Below are positions 31,419 to 40,202 of a stretch of 62,093 bases of DNA, in pieces. How positions within the stretch are numbered: position 1 is the first letter of the stretch; every line of letters begins with the position of its first letter. This DNA is from Clostridiales bacterium UBA7103. Its GTDB lineage: Bacteria > Bacillota > Clostridia > Oscillospirales > Oscillospiraceae. The position numbers were made by a program, and so were the translations under genes. Location of the stretch: the NCBI GenBank assembly GCA_002493305.1, contig DKYJ01000002.1:22504-84596 (forward strand), given 5' to 3'. The notes below the pieces were generated by a model that was given only the letters and a program-made list of their open reading frames with translations, did not search any database and had not been told where the DNA came from.

Positions 31419-32504
31419 ATGAAAGGGTTAAAATCAAACCTTCCCGGCATGATAAGCTGCATTGTTGTGGCAGGGGTCGCCACGCTTCTCGGTGGGCTGA
31501 AGCTGGGAAGCTTCTCCCTCGATGTTATCGGTGCTCCGGTGTTCGCCATTTTGATCGGCATGATCATCACGCTTATTCGCCCTCAGTTTGCCAGGGATCA
31601 GCGCTTTGTGCCCGGCATTAAATTTACCTCCAAGAAGGTGCTCCAGTGGGCGGTCATCATTCTGGGCTTCTCTCTGAATATGGGGACTATCCTGAGCGTA
31701 GGCGCGAAGAGCCTGCCGGTCATTCTCTCCACTATCAGCATCTCCCTTATCACCGCCTATGTGATGATGAAGCTTCTCAAAATGGACGGCACCACCTCCT
31801 GCCTTATCGGCGTGGGCTCATCTATCTGCGGCGGCTCGGCCATTGCCGCCACAGCCTCCGTCATTGACGCGGACGATAATAAGGTGGCTCAGTCCATATC
31901 CGTTATCTTCCTGTTCAATGTTCTGGCGGCGCTTATCTTCCCCACGCTGGGTCATGGTATAGGGCTTGGCAGCGAGGGCTTTGCCATTTTTGCGGGTACC
32001 GCTGTGAATGACACGTCCTCCGTTACCGCCTGCGCCTCCACCGCCGAGGGGATCTACGGGGTGGACGGGATACTCTCCGCCGCAGTTACTGTCAAGCTCA
32101 CAAGGACGCTCGCCATCATTCCTATCACCCTTGTGCTGGCGCTCCACCGGGTTCGCAAGGCTAAGAAAGAGGGCGCGGAAGGTGGGGCATACTCCCTCAA
32201 GAGCATCTTCCCGTTCTTCATTCTGTACTTTATCGCCGCTGCCGTTATCACCACTCTTGTGGGGCTTCTGCCCGAGAGCAGCTTCACCGTTTTCTATAAC
32301 GGGGCTTTCACAAAGGCAGTCAAGTGGCTGGCGAAGTTCTTTATCGCCATGGCCATGTGCGCGATAGGCTTCAACACCAATATAGTTGAGCTGGTGAAAA
32401 AGGGCGGCAAGCCCATCCTCATGGGCTTCACCTGCTGGGTGATGATAACTGCTGTGTCCCTGCTTGTCCAGCTCGCCACAGGGATTTATTACACTAATAT
32501 CTAA
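31419..32504 (+). CDS. YeiH/UPF0324 family putative sulfate exporter
   Basis: Membrane protein of 361 residues with about ten helices. Family landmarks are VLQWAVIILGFSLNMGTIL, GVGSSICGGSAIAATASVI, AVNDTSSVTACAS and VKLTRTLAIIPITL. YeiH-like proteins are annotated as sulfate/sulfonate exporters, mostly on genomic context, so the substrate is tentative. AAAGGAAG precedes the ATG. The gene has its own promoter and a strong terminator. Confidence 0.9.
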   Translation: MKGLKSNLPGMISCIVVAGVATLLGGLKLGSFSLDVIGAPVFAILIGMIITLIRPQFARDQRFVPGIKFTSKKVLQWAVIILGFSLNMGTILSVGAKSLPVILSTISISLITAYVMMKLLKMDGTTSCLIGVGSSICGGSAIAATASVIDADDNKVAQSISVIFLFNVLAALIFPTLGHGIGLGSEGFAIFAGTAVNDTSSVTACASTAEGIYGVDGILSAAVTVKLTRTLAIIPITLVLALHRVRKAKKEGAEGGAYSLKSIFPFFILYFIAAAVITTLVGLLPESSFTVFYNGAFTKAVKWLAKFFIAMAMCAIGFNTNIVELVKKGGKPILMGFTCWVMITAVSLLVQLATGIYYTNI

Positions 32505-32510
32505 ACGAAC

Positions 32511-32550
32511 GCAAAAACTCCCGAAGCCGACCGGCTTCGGGAGTTTTTGC
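32511..32550. terminator. Terminator between convergent genes
   Basis: GCAAAAACTCCCGAAGCCG (32511-32529) pairs with CGGCTTCGGGAGTTTTTGC (32532-32550), a perfect 19-bp symmetrical stem serving the YeiH-type gene and psuK. Confidence 0.92.
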
Positions 32551-32554
32551 GTCT

Positions 32555-33436
32555 TTATGCGAATATTTCAGAAAGTCTGGGGGAGTTCGGCTCCGGGCAT
32601 TCTGCGGTGAGCGCGCCTGCGCGGAGGGCGGCTTTGGCTGCCCCTTTAAGGTCAAGACCCAGCATGCCGGCCCTGACGATAGCCGCCATGGCGGCATCGC
32701 CCGCACCGGTGGTGTTCACCACCTTCGCCGGGGCGGCGGGGAGGTGCAGGAGCCTGTCCCTGTCGGCGGCGATCATGCCGCGGCTGCCCATGCTGACGAA
32801 AACCTGCTTCACCCCGGCCCTTACGAGAGCCCTGGCGGCGAGCTCCGGATCACTCTCGCCGGTGAGCTTTTCCGCCTCTATGGCGTTGGGCTTTATGGCG
32901 GTGAGCCTGCTGATAATGCCGCTCAGCCGCAGGGATTTCACGGTGGAAACGGGGTCTGCGTACAAGGGGGCGGTGCAGTTTTCAGCGATATACTCAAGGG
33001 TCTGCGCCTCAAGATTGCAGTCAAGCACCACAGCGGCGGCGGAGCTTATGCGCTCCATCAGCGGCGCGAGGTATTCCGGGCTTATCTCCCGGCAGATGTC
33101 CATGTCCGCAATGGCCACCAGCATATCCCCGCTCTCATCGTTTACGTAGAGATAGGTGGAGCTGCGGCGCTCGGGCATGATGCGGGCCATGCTCATATCA
33201 AGGCCAATGGCGGAGCAGCTTTCCATAATGCCTGTGCCGTACACATCTCCGCCGACAGCGGCGATGAGGCTGACTTCTGCGCCCAGCAGGCGCAGGTCGT
33301 GGGCGATGTTGCGCCCCACACCCCCGGCACGCATGGACAGCATGCCGGGATTAGAGTCACGCAGGACGAGGGCGGCGGCGGGGCTGCCTCCTATGTCCAT
33401 GTTCACGCCGCCGATGACAACGACGCGGTTTTTCAT
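32555..33436 (-). CDS. psuK: Pseudouridine kinase (PfkB family)
   Basis: Sugar/nucleoside kinase of 293 residues that phosphorylates pseudouridine at 5'. It matches PsuK closely: VVIGGVNMDIGG at the start, DSNPGMLSMRAGGVGRNIA with the substrate-binding glycines, AVGGDVYG, MLVAIADMDI, and the PfkB catalytic box VVNTTGAGDAAMAAI near 245. The ATG at 33436 overlaps the glgP stop codon (ATGA), so it is translated with the glycogen operon. The glycosidase psuG that uses its product is 27 kb away in this window. Confidence 0.9.
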   Translation of the reverse strand: MKNRVVVIGGVNMDIGGSPAAALVLRDSNPGMLSMRAGGVGRNIAHDLRLLGAEVSLIAAVGGDVYGTGIMESCSAIGLDMSMARIMPERRSSTYLYVNDESGDMLVAIADMDICREISPEYLAPLMERISSAAAVVLDCNLEAQTLEYIAENCTAPLYADPVSTVKSLRLSGIISRLTAIKPNAIEAEKLTGESDPELAARALVRAGVKQVFVSMGSRGMIAADRDRLLHLPAAPAKVVNTTGAGDAAMAAIVRAGMLGLDLKGAAKAALRAGALTAECPEPNSPRLSEIFA

Positions 33437-35844
33437 TTGAGCGGTATGTTCCATATGTTCTCAGCGTACTCCCTGATGGCTCTGTCGGCTGCGAACACTC
33501 CGCTGCGGGCGGTGTTCATGATGGCAAGGCGCGCAAGCTCGCCCTCGTCTGAAATGCGTTCATATAGGCGGCGCTGGCAGTCGGCATAGGCGCGATAATC
33601 TGCAATGAGCATATACTGGTCGCCGTTATACAGGAGGTTGGAGACCAGGTCGGAATAGCTCTTCCCGTCGGAAAAGCCCTGACGGAAACGCTCGATGATC
33701 CGCTGAAGCTCAGGATCACGACCCACAATGGCGCTTGGGTCGTAGCCTTGGGCGCGGAGATTGGCGATCTCATCAGTGTGCAGACCAAAGAGGAAGAGGT
33801 TATCGTCACCGAGACGCTCATACATCTCCACGTTCGCACCGTCCAGCGTCCCGATGGTGACCGCGCCGTTCATCATCAGCTTCATGCAGCCTGTACCGGA
33901 GGCCTCCTTACCGGCGGTGGAGATCTGCTCGGACACCTGCGCAGCCGGGACTATGGCCTCGGCGGCGGAGACGCGGTAGTTCTCTACAAAATAGACCTGA
34001 AGCCTGCCCTTGCAGACGGGGTCGTTGTTTATATCCTGCGCCATGGACAGCAGCAGCTCGATTATGCGCTTTGCTACCTTGTAGCCCGCGGCGGCCTTCG
34101 CGCCGAAAACATAGGTCCTGGGCACAAAGCTCATGTTGGGATCATCATGCAGCTGAAGCTGCAGGGAGGCAATGTGCATCGCGCACAGAAGCTGACGCTT
34201 ATACTCGTGCAGGCGCTTTATCTGCACGTCCATGATGGAATCTGTGTTGAGGGTAAAGCCATCGTTGCGTTTTGCAAACTCGGCAAAGCGCAGCTTGTTT
34301 TCGTGCTTTATCTGGTTTATTCTGCGGCGAACCTCCCCGTCCGGCGCGAAGGCGGCCAGCTTTTCAAGCTCTTCAGGCCTGGTGAGGTAAGCGTCCCCGT
34401 CCAGCAGCTCGCAGATCAGGCTGTGCAGCCCGGGGTTTATCTGTGCAAGCCAGCGGCGGTGGTCAATGCCGTTGGTCACATGGGTAAAGGTCTTGGGGCT
34501 GAGCTGGTAAATATCATTAAACAAATCATCCTTGAGGATCTCACCGTGGAGACGGGAGACGCCGTTGACCTTATAGCAGGCTGCAAGACACATATTGGCC
34601 ATGTGCACCTGGTTGTCACGGATAATGAGGTTGCGGCCCACGCGATAGTCCCCGTTGCCCAGCTTGCTCACCAGATACTCGCACCAGCGGCGGTTTATTT
34701 CGCACATGATCTCCCACAGGCGGGGCAGCAGCTGCTGCACGATGTCCTGCGGCCATTTCTCCAGCGCCTCGCTCATGACGGTGTGGTTGGTGTAGGCAAC
34801 GCTCTTGGTCACGATATCCCAGGCCTCGTCCCAGCCCATGCCATGCTCATCCATAAAGATGCGCATAAGCTCGGGGATAATGAGGGTGGGGTGGGTGTCG
34901 TTTATCTGAATGGTATGGTGCTCGGCAAAGGTGTGAATGTCGCCCCAGGTGCGGATGTGCTTGCGCACAATATCCTGCGCGGTGGCGGAGACGAAGAAAT
35001 ACTGCTGCTTTAAGCGCAGAAGCTTACCCTCGATATGGTCGTCCGCCGGGTAGAGGACTTTGGTGATGACCTCCGCCATGGTGCGCTGCTCCATGCTCTT
35101 GACATATTCACCCTCGGAGAAGAGATACATATCAAGAGAGTTGGGGCTCTGCGCGTCCCACAGGCGCAGGGTGTTTATCTCCTTGCCGCCATAGCCTGCG
35201 ATGAGCATATCCCGCGGCACGGCGATAACGGCGGTGTAGCCGGTATGCTCGGCGTGGTATCTGCCGAAGCTGTCCCAATGGGGAGAGATCTGGCCGCCGA
35301 AGCGAACCTCCACCGCGTCCTGATACCTTGGTATGAGCCAGCTCTCGGCGGCGGTGCGCCAGTTGTCGGCGGATTCGGTCTGCTTGCCGTCCGCAAAATG
35401 CTGGCGGAAAATACCCAGCTCGTAGCAGATGGAATATCCGGTGGCCTCCATGCCGAGGGTGGCCATGCTGTCCATATAGCAGGCGGCGAGACGGCCGAGA
35501 CCGCCGTTGCCCAGTCCCGCGTCGGGCTCTTCCTCGAAGATATCCGCAGCCTTGTGCCCCATATCCTCCAGCGCCCCGGTAACGGCGTCGGCTATGCCCA
35601 GATTGAAGGCGTTTTTCATAAGGCTGCGCCCCATGAGAAACTCCATGGACATATAATGAACCTCCTTGCCCTTGCTGCGCGGATCCTCCACCGCAAGGAA
35701 GCGGCTCATTATTTCTCTGATAACAATAGCCGTAGCTTGAAAAATCTGATCGTCTGTGGCCTTCTCGCCGGTAGTTGAAAAATGGGCGCAGAGCTTATCT
35801 TCTATTGCGCTGCGAACCTCGTCGCGTGAAATCTGACCAATCAT
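33433..35844 (-). CDS. glgP: Glycogen/starch/maltodextrin phosphorylase
   Basis: PLP-dependent GT35 enzyme of 803 residues that releases glucose 1-phosphate from glycogen or maltodextrin. The N-terminal MSMEFLMGRSL and EPDAGLGNGGLGRLAACYMD motifs and the PLP-lysine motif EASGTGCMKLMMNGAVTIGT near 650 are complete. GRNLIIRDNQ and THVTNGIDHRRWL also match. Length is normal. It follows glgD by 77 bases that contain a 15-bp hairpin, and overlaps psuK. The operon order glgC-glgD-glgP combines synthesis and breakdown of glycogen. Confidence 0.97.
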   Translation of the reverse strand: MIGQISRDEVRSAIEDKLCAHFSTTGEKATDDQIFQATAIVIREIMSRFLAVEDPRSKGKEVHYMSMEFLMGRSLMKNAFNLGIADAVTGALEDMGHKAADIFEEEPDAGLGNGGLGRLAACYMDSMATLGMEATGYSICYELGIFRQHFADGKQTESADNWRTAAESWLIPRYQDAVEVRFGGQISPHWDSFGRYHAEHTGYTAVIAVPRDMLIAGYGGKEINTLRLWDAQSPNSLDMYLFSEGEYVKSMEQRTMAEVITKVLYPADDHIEGKLLRLKQQYFFVSATAQDIVRKHIRTWGDIHTFAEHHTIQINDTHPTLIIPELMRIFMDEHGMGWDEAWDIVTKSVAYTNHTVMSEALEKWPQDIVQQLLPRLWEIMCEINRRWCEYLVSKLGNGDYRVGRNLIIRDNQVHMANMCLAACYKVNGVSRLHGEILKDDLFNDIYQLSPKTFTHVTNGIDHRRWLAQINPGLHSLICELLDGDAYLTRPEELEKLAAFAPDGEVRRRINQIKHENKLRFAEFAKRNDGFTLNTDSIMDVQIKRLHEYKRQLLCAMHIASLQLQLHDDPNMSFVPRTYVFGAKAAAGYKVAKRIIELLLSMAQDINNDPVCKGRLQVYFVENYRVSAAEAIVPAAQVSEQISTAGKEASGTGCMKLMMNGAVTIGTLDGANVEMYERLGDDNLFLFGLHTDEIANLRAQGYDPSAIVGRDPELQRIIERFRQGFSDGKSYSDLVSNLLYNGDQYMLIADYRAYADCQRRLYERISDEGELARLAIMNTARSGVFAADRAIREYAENIWNIPLK

Positions 35845-35881
35845 ATGGGACTGAAACCTCCTAAATGTGCTGTTTTGGTAT

Positions 35882-35914
35882 GGTCAAGAAAGTCCCACCG
35901 GGACTTTCTTGACC
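35882..35914 (-). terminator. glgD-glgP intercistronic hairpin
   Basis: GGTCAAGAAAGTCCC (35882-35896) pairs perfectly with GGGACTTTCTTGACC (35900-35914). There is no U-run, so it probably modulates the mRNA (partial attenuation or stability) rather than ending it. Confidence 0.65.
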
Positions 35915-35921
35915 GGTTGTT

Positions 35922-37031
35922 TTATATCTTTGCGTTTTTGGGCACGACCATGGGCAGCTTCGGGCTGCCGACAAGGACTGTCCCCGCAGAGAATTTGGAA
36001 TATTTATCCGCGATGACGCAGTCAAGCTGCGCTTCTTCGCCGATGACGCAGCCGCGCATGACAATGCAGCGGCGCAGCTTTGCCCCCGGTGCAATGCGCG
36101 CACCGGAGAACACGATGCAGTTTTCAATATTGCCTTCGATAATGCAGTTATCCGCCACAAGGCTGTTCTTGCACAGGGCCTTTTCACCGTAATATGTGCT
36201 GACCTCCTCGTGGTTCTTGGTGCGGACGGGGCGGTCGGCCGGGAAGAGCATCTGCCGGTTTTCCCGGCAGAGCATATCCATGCTGGCTTTGTAATACGCG
36301 TCCACTGTGCGGATAGTGGCGGCGTAGCCCTCGTGGACATAGACGCTCATTTTTCCGCCGTCGGCGAGGAAGGCGTTTATCGCGTCCTCATGGAAGCGGT
36401 AAAGCCCACGGGCCCGGCACATATCCATCAGCTCAAGCAGGACTTGCTTACGGATAATATAGCATTCCAGAGAGGGGAAGCCTTGTCCGTCGGCAGTGTA
36501 CAGATGCTCCCGCACAAATCCGTCATCACCCGTGACATAGCTGTTGATCATGCCCTCCTCGGGGCAGACCCCGCCGCAGACGGCGGTAATGTCCGCGCCG
36601 GACTTTTCAAAGCTGCGGATAGCGGCTTCAAGGTCGATATTGGCGCAGAGATTTCCAAGCATGAGGACAACATTCTTCTGGGGGATATCCCTTATATAGG
36701 GTGCAACGGCGTTCAGAGCCTCGATGGTGCCGTTATATTCGCCGTTGTGATATTCGGGCAGGCCGAAAGGCGGCAGCATGCGCAGACCGCCTGCGCGGCG
36801 GCTCATATCCCAGGCCTTGCCGCTGCCTATATGGTCGAGCAGGGACTGATAGTCCCGCTGCATCACAACGCCCACATCAAGGATACCGGCGTTGCGCATG
36901 GCGGACAGGGAGAAGTCAATGAGTCTGTATCTGCCGCAGAAGGGCAGGGAAGCCGCAGTGCGGGCATTGACCAGATCTCTCAGCTCCGGGGCGGCGCTGT
37001 AAGCAAAAATTATGCCGTGATAATTTTTCAT
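35922..37031 (-). CDS. glgD: Glucose-1-phosphate adenylyltransferase subunit GlgD
   Basis: Regulatory paralogue of GlgC, 369 residues. It keeps the nucleotidyltransferase and left-handed beta-helix layout but has lost the catalytic N-terminal G-X-G-X-R loop (HGIIFAYSAAPELRDL in its place), as GlgD proteins of Firmicutes do. NARTAASLPFCGRYRLIDF and the hexapeptide-like C-terminus (NCIIEGNIENCIVFSG) are visible. It forms a mixed complex with GlgC to make ADP-glucose. It starts 3 bases after glgC. Confidence 0.95.
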   Translation of the reverse strand: MKNYHGIIFAYSAAPELRDLVNARTAASLPFCGRYRLIDFSLSAMRNAGILDVGVVMQRDYQSLLDHIGSGKAWDMSRRAGGLRMLPPFGLPEYHNGEYNGTIEALNAVAPYIRDIPQKNVVLMLGNLCANIDLEAAIRSFEKSGADITAVCGGVCPEEGMINSYVTGDDGFVREHLYTADGQGFPSLECYIIRKQVLLELMDMCRARGLYRFHEDAINAFLADGGKMSVYVHEGYAATIRTVDAYYKASMDMLCRENRQMLFPADRPVRTKNHEEVSTYYGEKALCKNSLVADNCIIEGNIENCIVFSGARIAPGAKLRRCIVMRGCVIGEEAQLDCVIADKYSKFSAGTVLVGSPKLPMVVPKNAKI

Positions 37032-37034
37032 CGC

Positions 37035-38228
37035 TCAAACCTCCTCGCCATTGTAGATCATGGCACCGGCATGAACTCTGGCGCCGCTTCTTATCTCTAT
37101 CTCCGGGCCGCAGGTGGCCACGCCCCATTCGTCGGTACCGTCGGGGGCTTCGCCCACATGAGCGCCGGAGTGAACAACGGTGTTCTCGCCGATGATGGCA
37201 TATTCCACCACCGCGCCGGGCTCCACCACCGCGCCGGGCATCAGCACGCTGTAAACCACGCTTGCGCCCTTACCAACGGTGACCGAGGGAGAGAGCACGG
37301 AATTTTCAACATGGCCGTCAATATCGCAGCCCTCGCTGATGATGGAGTGGATGACCTCCGCGCCCTCGCCCACATAATGGGGCGGGCAGACCGCGTTTCT
37401 GGAGCTGATGGGCCACTTGGGGTCATAGAGGTTTATGAGCGTGGTGGAGAGCATATCCATGTTGGCGTCCCAGAGGCTTGTGATGGTGCCGACGTCGCGC
37501 CAGTAGCCGCTGAAGCGGAAGGGCCAGAGCTTTTCACCAGCGGCAAGCATGGAGGGAATGATGTTTTTGCCGAAGTCCTTGTCGGAATTGGGGTCTGCCT
37601 CGTCGGCCAGCAGGTAGGCGCGCAGCTTCTTCCAATTGAATATGTATATGCCCATGGACGCAAGGTCGCTCCTGGGCTGGGCGGGCTTCTCCTCAAACTC
37701 GCTGACATAGCCGTCCTCACCCAGGTTCATTATGCCGAAGCGCCTGGCCTCCTCCATTGACACCTGGAGCACGGAAATGGTGCAGGCGGCATTGTGGGCG
37801 CGGTGCTCACGGAGCATCTCCGAGTAATCCATCTTGTAAATATGGTCGCCTGAAAGAATGAGCACGTCTTCGGGGTCATAGTTCTCGATAAAGCCGATGT
37901 TCTGATAAATGGCGTTTGCCGTGCCGGAAAACCACGAACCTTTTTCTCCCGCGCTCTGGTACGGCGGCAAAATGTACACGCCACCGTCAGATGTGTCCAG
38001 ATCCCAGGGCTGCCCGTTGCCAATGTAGCTGTTGAGCCGCAGCGGGCGGTACTGTGTCAGCACACCCACGGTGTCGATGCCGGAGTTTGCACAGTTGGAC
38101 AAGGGAAAGTCGATGATCCTGTACTTTCCGCCAAAAGGCACGCTGGGCTTTGCCTCGTTCTGCGTGAGGGCATAAAGCCTTGAGCCCTGTCCGCCTGCAA
38201 GCAGCATTGCGATACAGCTCTTTTTCAT
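37035..38228 (-). CDS. glgC: Glucose-1-phosphate adenylyltransferase catalytic subunit
   Basis: Makes ADP-glucose for glycogen synthesis, 397 residues. The catalytic loop AMLLAGGQGSRLYALT (6-21), KPSVPFGGKYRIIDFPLSNC, the substrate loop LSGDHIYKMDY, and SMGIYIFNW are all intact, with a C-terminal beta-helix (VVYSVLMPGAVVEPGAVVEY). The start at 38228 is set by AAAGGAGA eight bases upstream; the longer frame is rejected. It heads the glgC-glgD-glgP-psuK unit. An inverted TTGACA/TGTCAA pair spans 38258-38283 in its upstream region. No glycogen synthase or branching enzyme is in the window. Confidence 0.97.
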   Translation of the reverse strand: MKKSCIAMLLAGGQGSRLYALTQNEAKPSVPFGGKYRIIDFPLSNCANSGIDTVGVLTQYRPLRLNSYIGNGQPWDLDTSDGGVYILPPYQSAGEKGSWFSGTANAIYQNIGFIENYDPEDVLILSGDHIYKMDYSEMLREHRAHNAACTISVLQVSMEEARRFGIMNLGEDGYVSEFEEKPAQPRSDLASMGIYIFNWKKLRAYLLADEADPNSDKDFGKNIIPSMLAAGEKLWPFRFSGYWRDVGTITSLWDANMDMLSTTLINLYDPKWPISSRNAVCPPHYVGEGAEVIHSIISEGCDIDGHVENSVLSPSVTVGKGASVVYSVLMPGAVVEPGAVVEYAIIGENTVVHSGAHVGEAPDGTDEWGVATCGPEIEIRSGARVHAGAMIYNGEEV

Positions 38229-38309
38229 GCGCAAGTCTCCTTTTGTATAATATTTTTGTGTTGACATTCGTGTCGATCCTGTCAACTAATATCCTTTTTA
38301 TCCCTTGTG

Positions 38310-38897
38310 CTAATTGAATTTGCCCATAGCGCGCTCCGCGCCCTCGGCAATGTAGCACTCCACCGCCCGGGCGGCCCGCTCCGCGGTATCAAGCATGGTG
38401 TCCAGATCCTGCCCCCTGAAAACGGACAACACCCAGGACGGCATATCAAAGTCCGGGTTCGGCGGTGCGCCCACGCCCATGCGGACGCGTGGGAACTGCT
38501 CCGTCCCCAGGCTTGCAATAATGCTCTTGAGGCCGTTGTGTCCCCCCGCGGAGCCCTTCTGCCGTATGCGGAGCTTACCCATGGGCAGGGCTATCTCGTC
38601 AGATACGACAATGATATGCTCCGGCGGTATCTTGTAAAACCGGGCGGCCTGAGCCACGGCCTGACCGGAAAGATTCATATATGTTTGTGGCTTCATAAGC
38701 ATAACGCCCTGCCCGGCAATGTCGCACACACCGGTGAGCGCCTGAAAGCGGCTGCGGTCAATATCCGTCCCGGTGAGCTTTGCCATCGCGTCAGCGGCCA
38801 TGAAGCCGGCGTTGTGCCGGGTGTGTTCGTAGCGGAGGCCGGGATTGCCTAGAAACACAGCCAGCCATTCAACACCCTTCGCTCTTGAAAAAAGCAT
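38310..38897 (-). CDS. pth: Peptidyl-tRNA hydrolase
   Basis: Cleaves peptidyl-tRNA released from stalled ribosomes, 195 residues. It shows FLGNPGLRYEHTRHNAGFM near 15-33 with the catalytic His, MKPQTYMNLSGQAV, the DEIALPMGKLRIR strand and GSAGGHNGLKSI, which are the family blocks. The start at 38897 follows AAAGGAGGCGGG; the 21 residues of the longer frame are rejected. It lies between prs and glgC on the same strand, with an independent promoter possible on either side. Confidence 0.96.
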   Translation of the reverse strand: MLFSRAKGVEWLAVFLGNPGLRYEHTRHNAGFMAADAMAKLTGTDIDRSRFQALTGVCDIAGQGVMLMKPQTYMNLSGQAVAQAARFYKIPPEHIIVVSDEIALPMGKLRIRQKGSAGGHNGLKSIIASLGTEQFPRVRMGVGAPPNPDFDMPSWVLSVFRGQDLDTMLDTAERAARAVECYIAEGAERAMGKFN

Positions 38898-38977
38898 AGT
38901 CCCGCCTCCTTTGTGGGTAGAATAGTATTGCTCTGTGCTGCATTGAGCGAATGCGCCCAAGCTTTATAAAGCTTCGC

Positions 38978-39007
38978 AGAGTTCGCCGCCCGTAGGCGGC
39001 GAACTCT
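38978..39007. repeat. Palindrome between prs and pth
   Basis: AGAGTTCGCCGCC (38978-38990) pairs with GGCGGCGAACTCT (38995-39007) around CGTA. TCGCAGAGTTCGCCG is shared with the hairpin at 47444-47472, so this is one copy of a repeat family. It may also terminate the prs transcript. Confidence 0.6.
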
Positions 39008-39021
39008 TTTCGAAAAAGTGA

Positions 39022-39984
39022 TCAATCAAACAGGTTGGAAATGGAAACTTCCTCATAGATGCGGCGTATAGCCTCGGCAAAGACGGAAGCGGTGGAGAGA
39101 TAGTGGATTTTGCTGCAGGGAGCCTTGTCGTTAGGGTAGGGAATGGTGTCGAGCAGCAGCAGCTCTTCAATGCAGCTCTCGTTGATGCGGTCAATGGCGG
39201 GGCCGGAGAGCACGCCGTGGGTCACGCAGGCGTAAACCGCCTTCGCGCCGCCGATCTCCTTGATGGCTTTTGCCGCGCCGCAAAGGGAGCCGGCGGTGTC
39301 CACTATATCGTCCAGCAAAATGCAGGTCTTGCCTTCCACATTGCCGATGATATTCATGACCTCGGACTGGTTTGCGCGCTCCCGGCGCTTATCAACGATG
39401 GCCATGTTGACGCCCAGCTTCATCGCGAAGGTGCGGGCGCGGGCGGTGCTGCCCACATCGGGGGAGACGACCATAACGTCCTCATTGTTCTTGCCGAACA
39501 TCTTGACAAAATGTTTTACAAACAGGTGAGAGCCCTGAAGATTGTCAACAGGGATATCGAAGAAGCCCTGGATCTGTGCGGCGTGCAGATCCATAGTAAG
39601 CACGCGGTCAGCTCCGGCGGCGGTGATGAGGTTCGCGACGAGCTTCGCGGATATGGGATCACGGCTTTTGGCCTTGCGGTCTTGGCGGGCATAGCCGAAA
39701 TATGGGATAACGGCGGTGATGCGCCCGGCGGACGCACGGCGCATGGCGTCGGTCATGATAAGCAGCTCCATGAGATTGTCGTTGACAGGCTTGCAGGTGG
39801 ACTGGACAATAAACACGTCCTTGCCGCGCACAGGCTCATAAACGGAAATGGAGCATTCGCCGTCTGCAAAATGGCTAACGCTGGAGTTGCCGAGCTGTTT
39901 GTAGAGATCAGCACAAATATCCTCTGCCAGAGTGGGGTTGGAGTTGCCGGTAAAGACCGCAATTTCTTTGCCGTGTGAAATCAT
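39022..39984 (-). CDS. prs: Ribose-phosphate pyrophosphokinase
   Basis: Makes PRPP from ribose 5-phosphate and ATP for nucleotide, His and Trp synthesis; 320 residues. Motifs: IAVFTGNSNPTLAEDIC at the start, FADGECSISV (flexible region), AVIPYFGYARQDRK, RVLTMDLHAAQIQGFF, VVSPDVGSTARAR, and the PRPP loop ILLDDIVDTAGSL. Class I length. GGAGG precedes the ATG. A hairpin follows before pth. Ribose 5-phosphate from pseudouridine breakdown could feed this enzyme. Confidence 0.97.
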   Translation of the reverse strand: MISHGKEIAVFTGNSNPTLAEDICADLYKQLGNSSVSHFADGECSISVYEPVRGKDVFIVQSTCKPVNDNLMELLIMTDAMRRASAGRITAVIPYFGYARQDRKAKSRDPISAKLVANLITAAGADRVLTMDLHAAQIQGFFDIPVDNLQGSHLFVKHFVKMFGKNNEDVMVVSPDVGSTARARTFAMKLGVNMAIVDKRRERANQSEVMNIIGNVEGKTCILLDDIVDTAGSLCGAAKAIKEIGGAKAVYACVTHGVLSGPAIDRINESCIEELLLLDTIPYPNDKAPCSKIHYLSTASVFAEAIRRIYEEVSISNLFD

Positions 39985-40123
39985 TTCTCTTTTTCCTCCG
40001 TTTGTCTTTATTCATTTTGTCAACTTTAAACTGGAAAAACTTCAATTTATTCTACCACAAAGCCTGTGGAAAGAAAACAACAAAATTCACGGAGACGGCT
40101 AAAAATGCCGATAAAAAAACCGA

Positions 40124-40152
40124 TTTACAAGACGGCGGTTTTTGTATATAAT
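40124..40152 (+). promoter_or_regulatory. Promoter of prfB
   Basis: TTTACA at 40124-40129 and TATAAT at 40147-40152 with a 17-base spacer. The -35 box lies within a short AAACCG/CGGTTT inverted repeat. Confidence 0.78.
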
Positions 40153-40202
40153 ACCGAGTTGAAAAACAATATGAAAAAACAACATGAAAGTGGTTGAAAA
40201 AT

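Noticed and set aside
33748..37760. Long plus-strand frames opposite glgP, glgD and glgC
   Set aside because: All lie wholly over genes with clear catalytic motifs on the minus strand.
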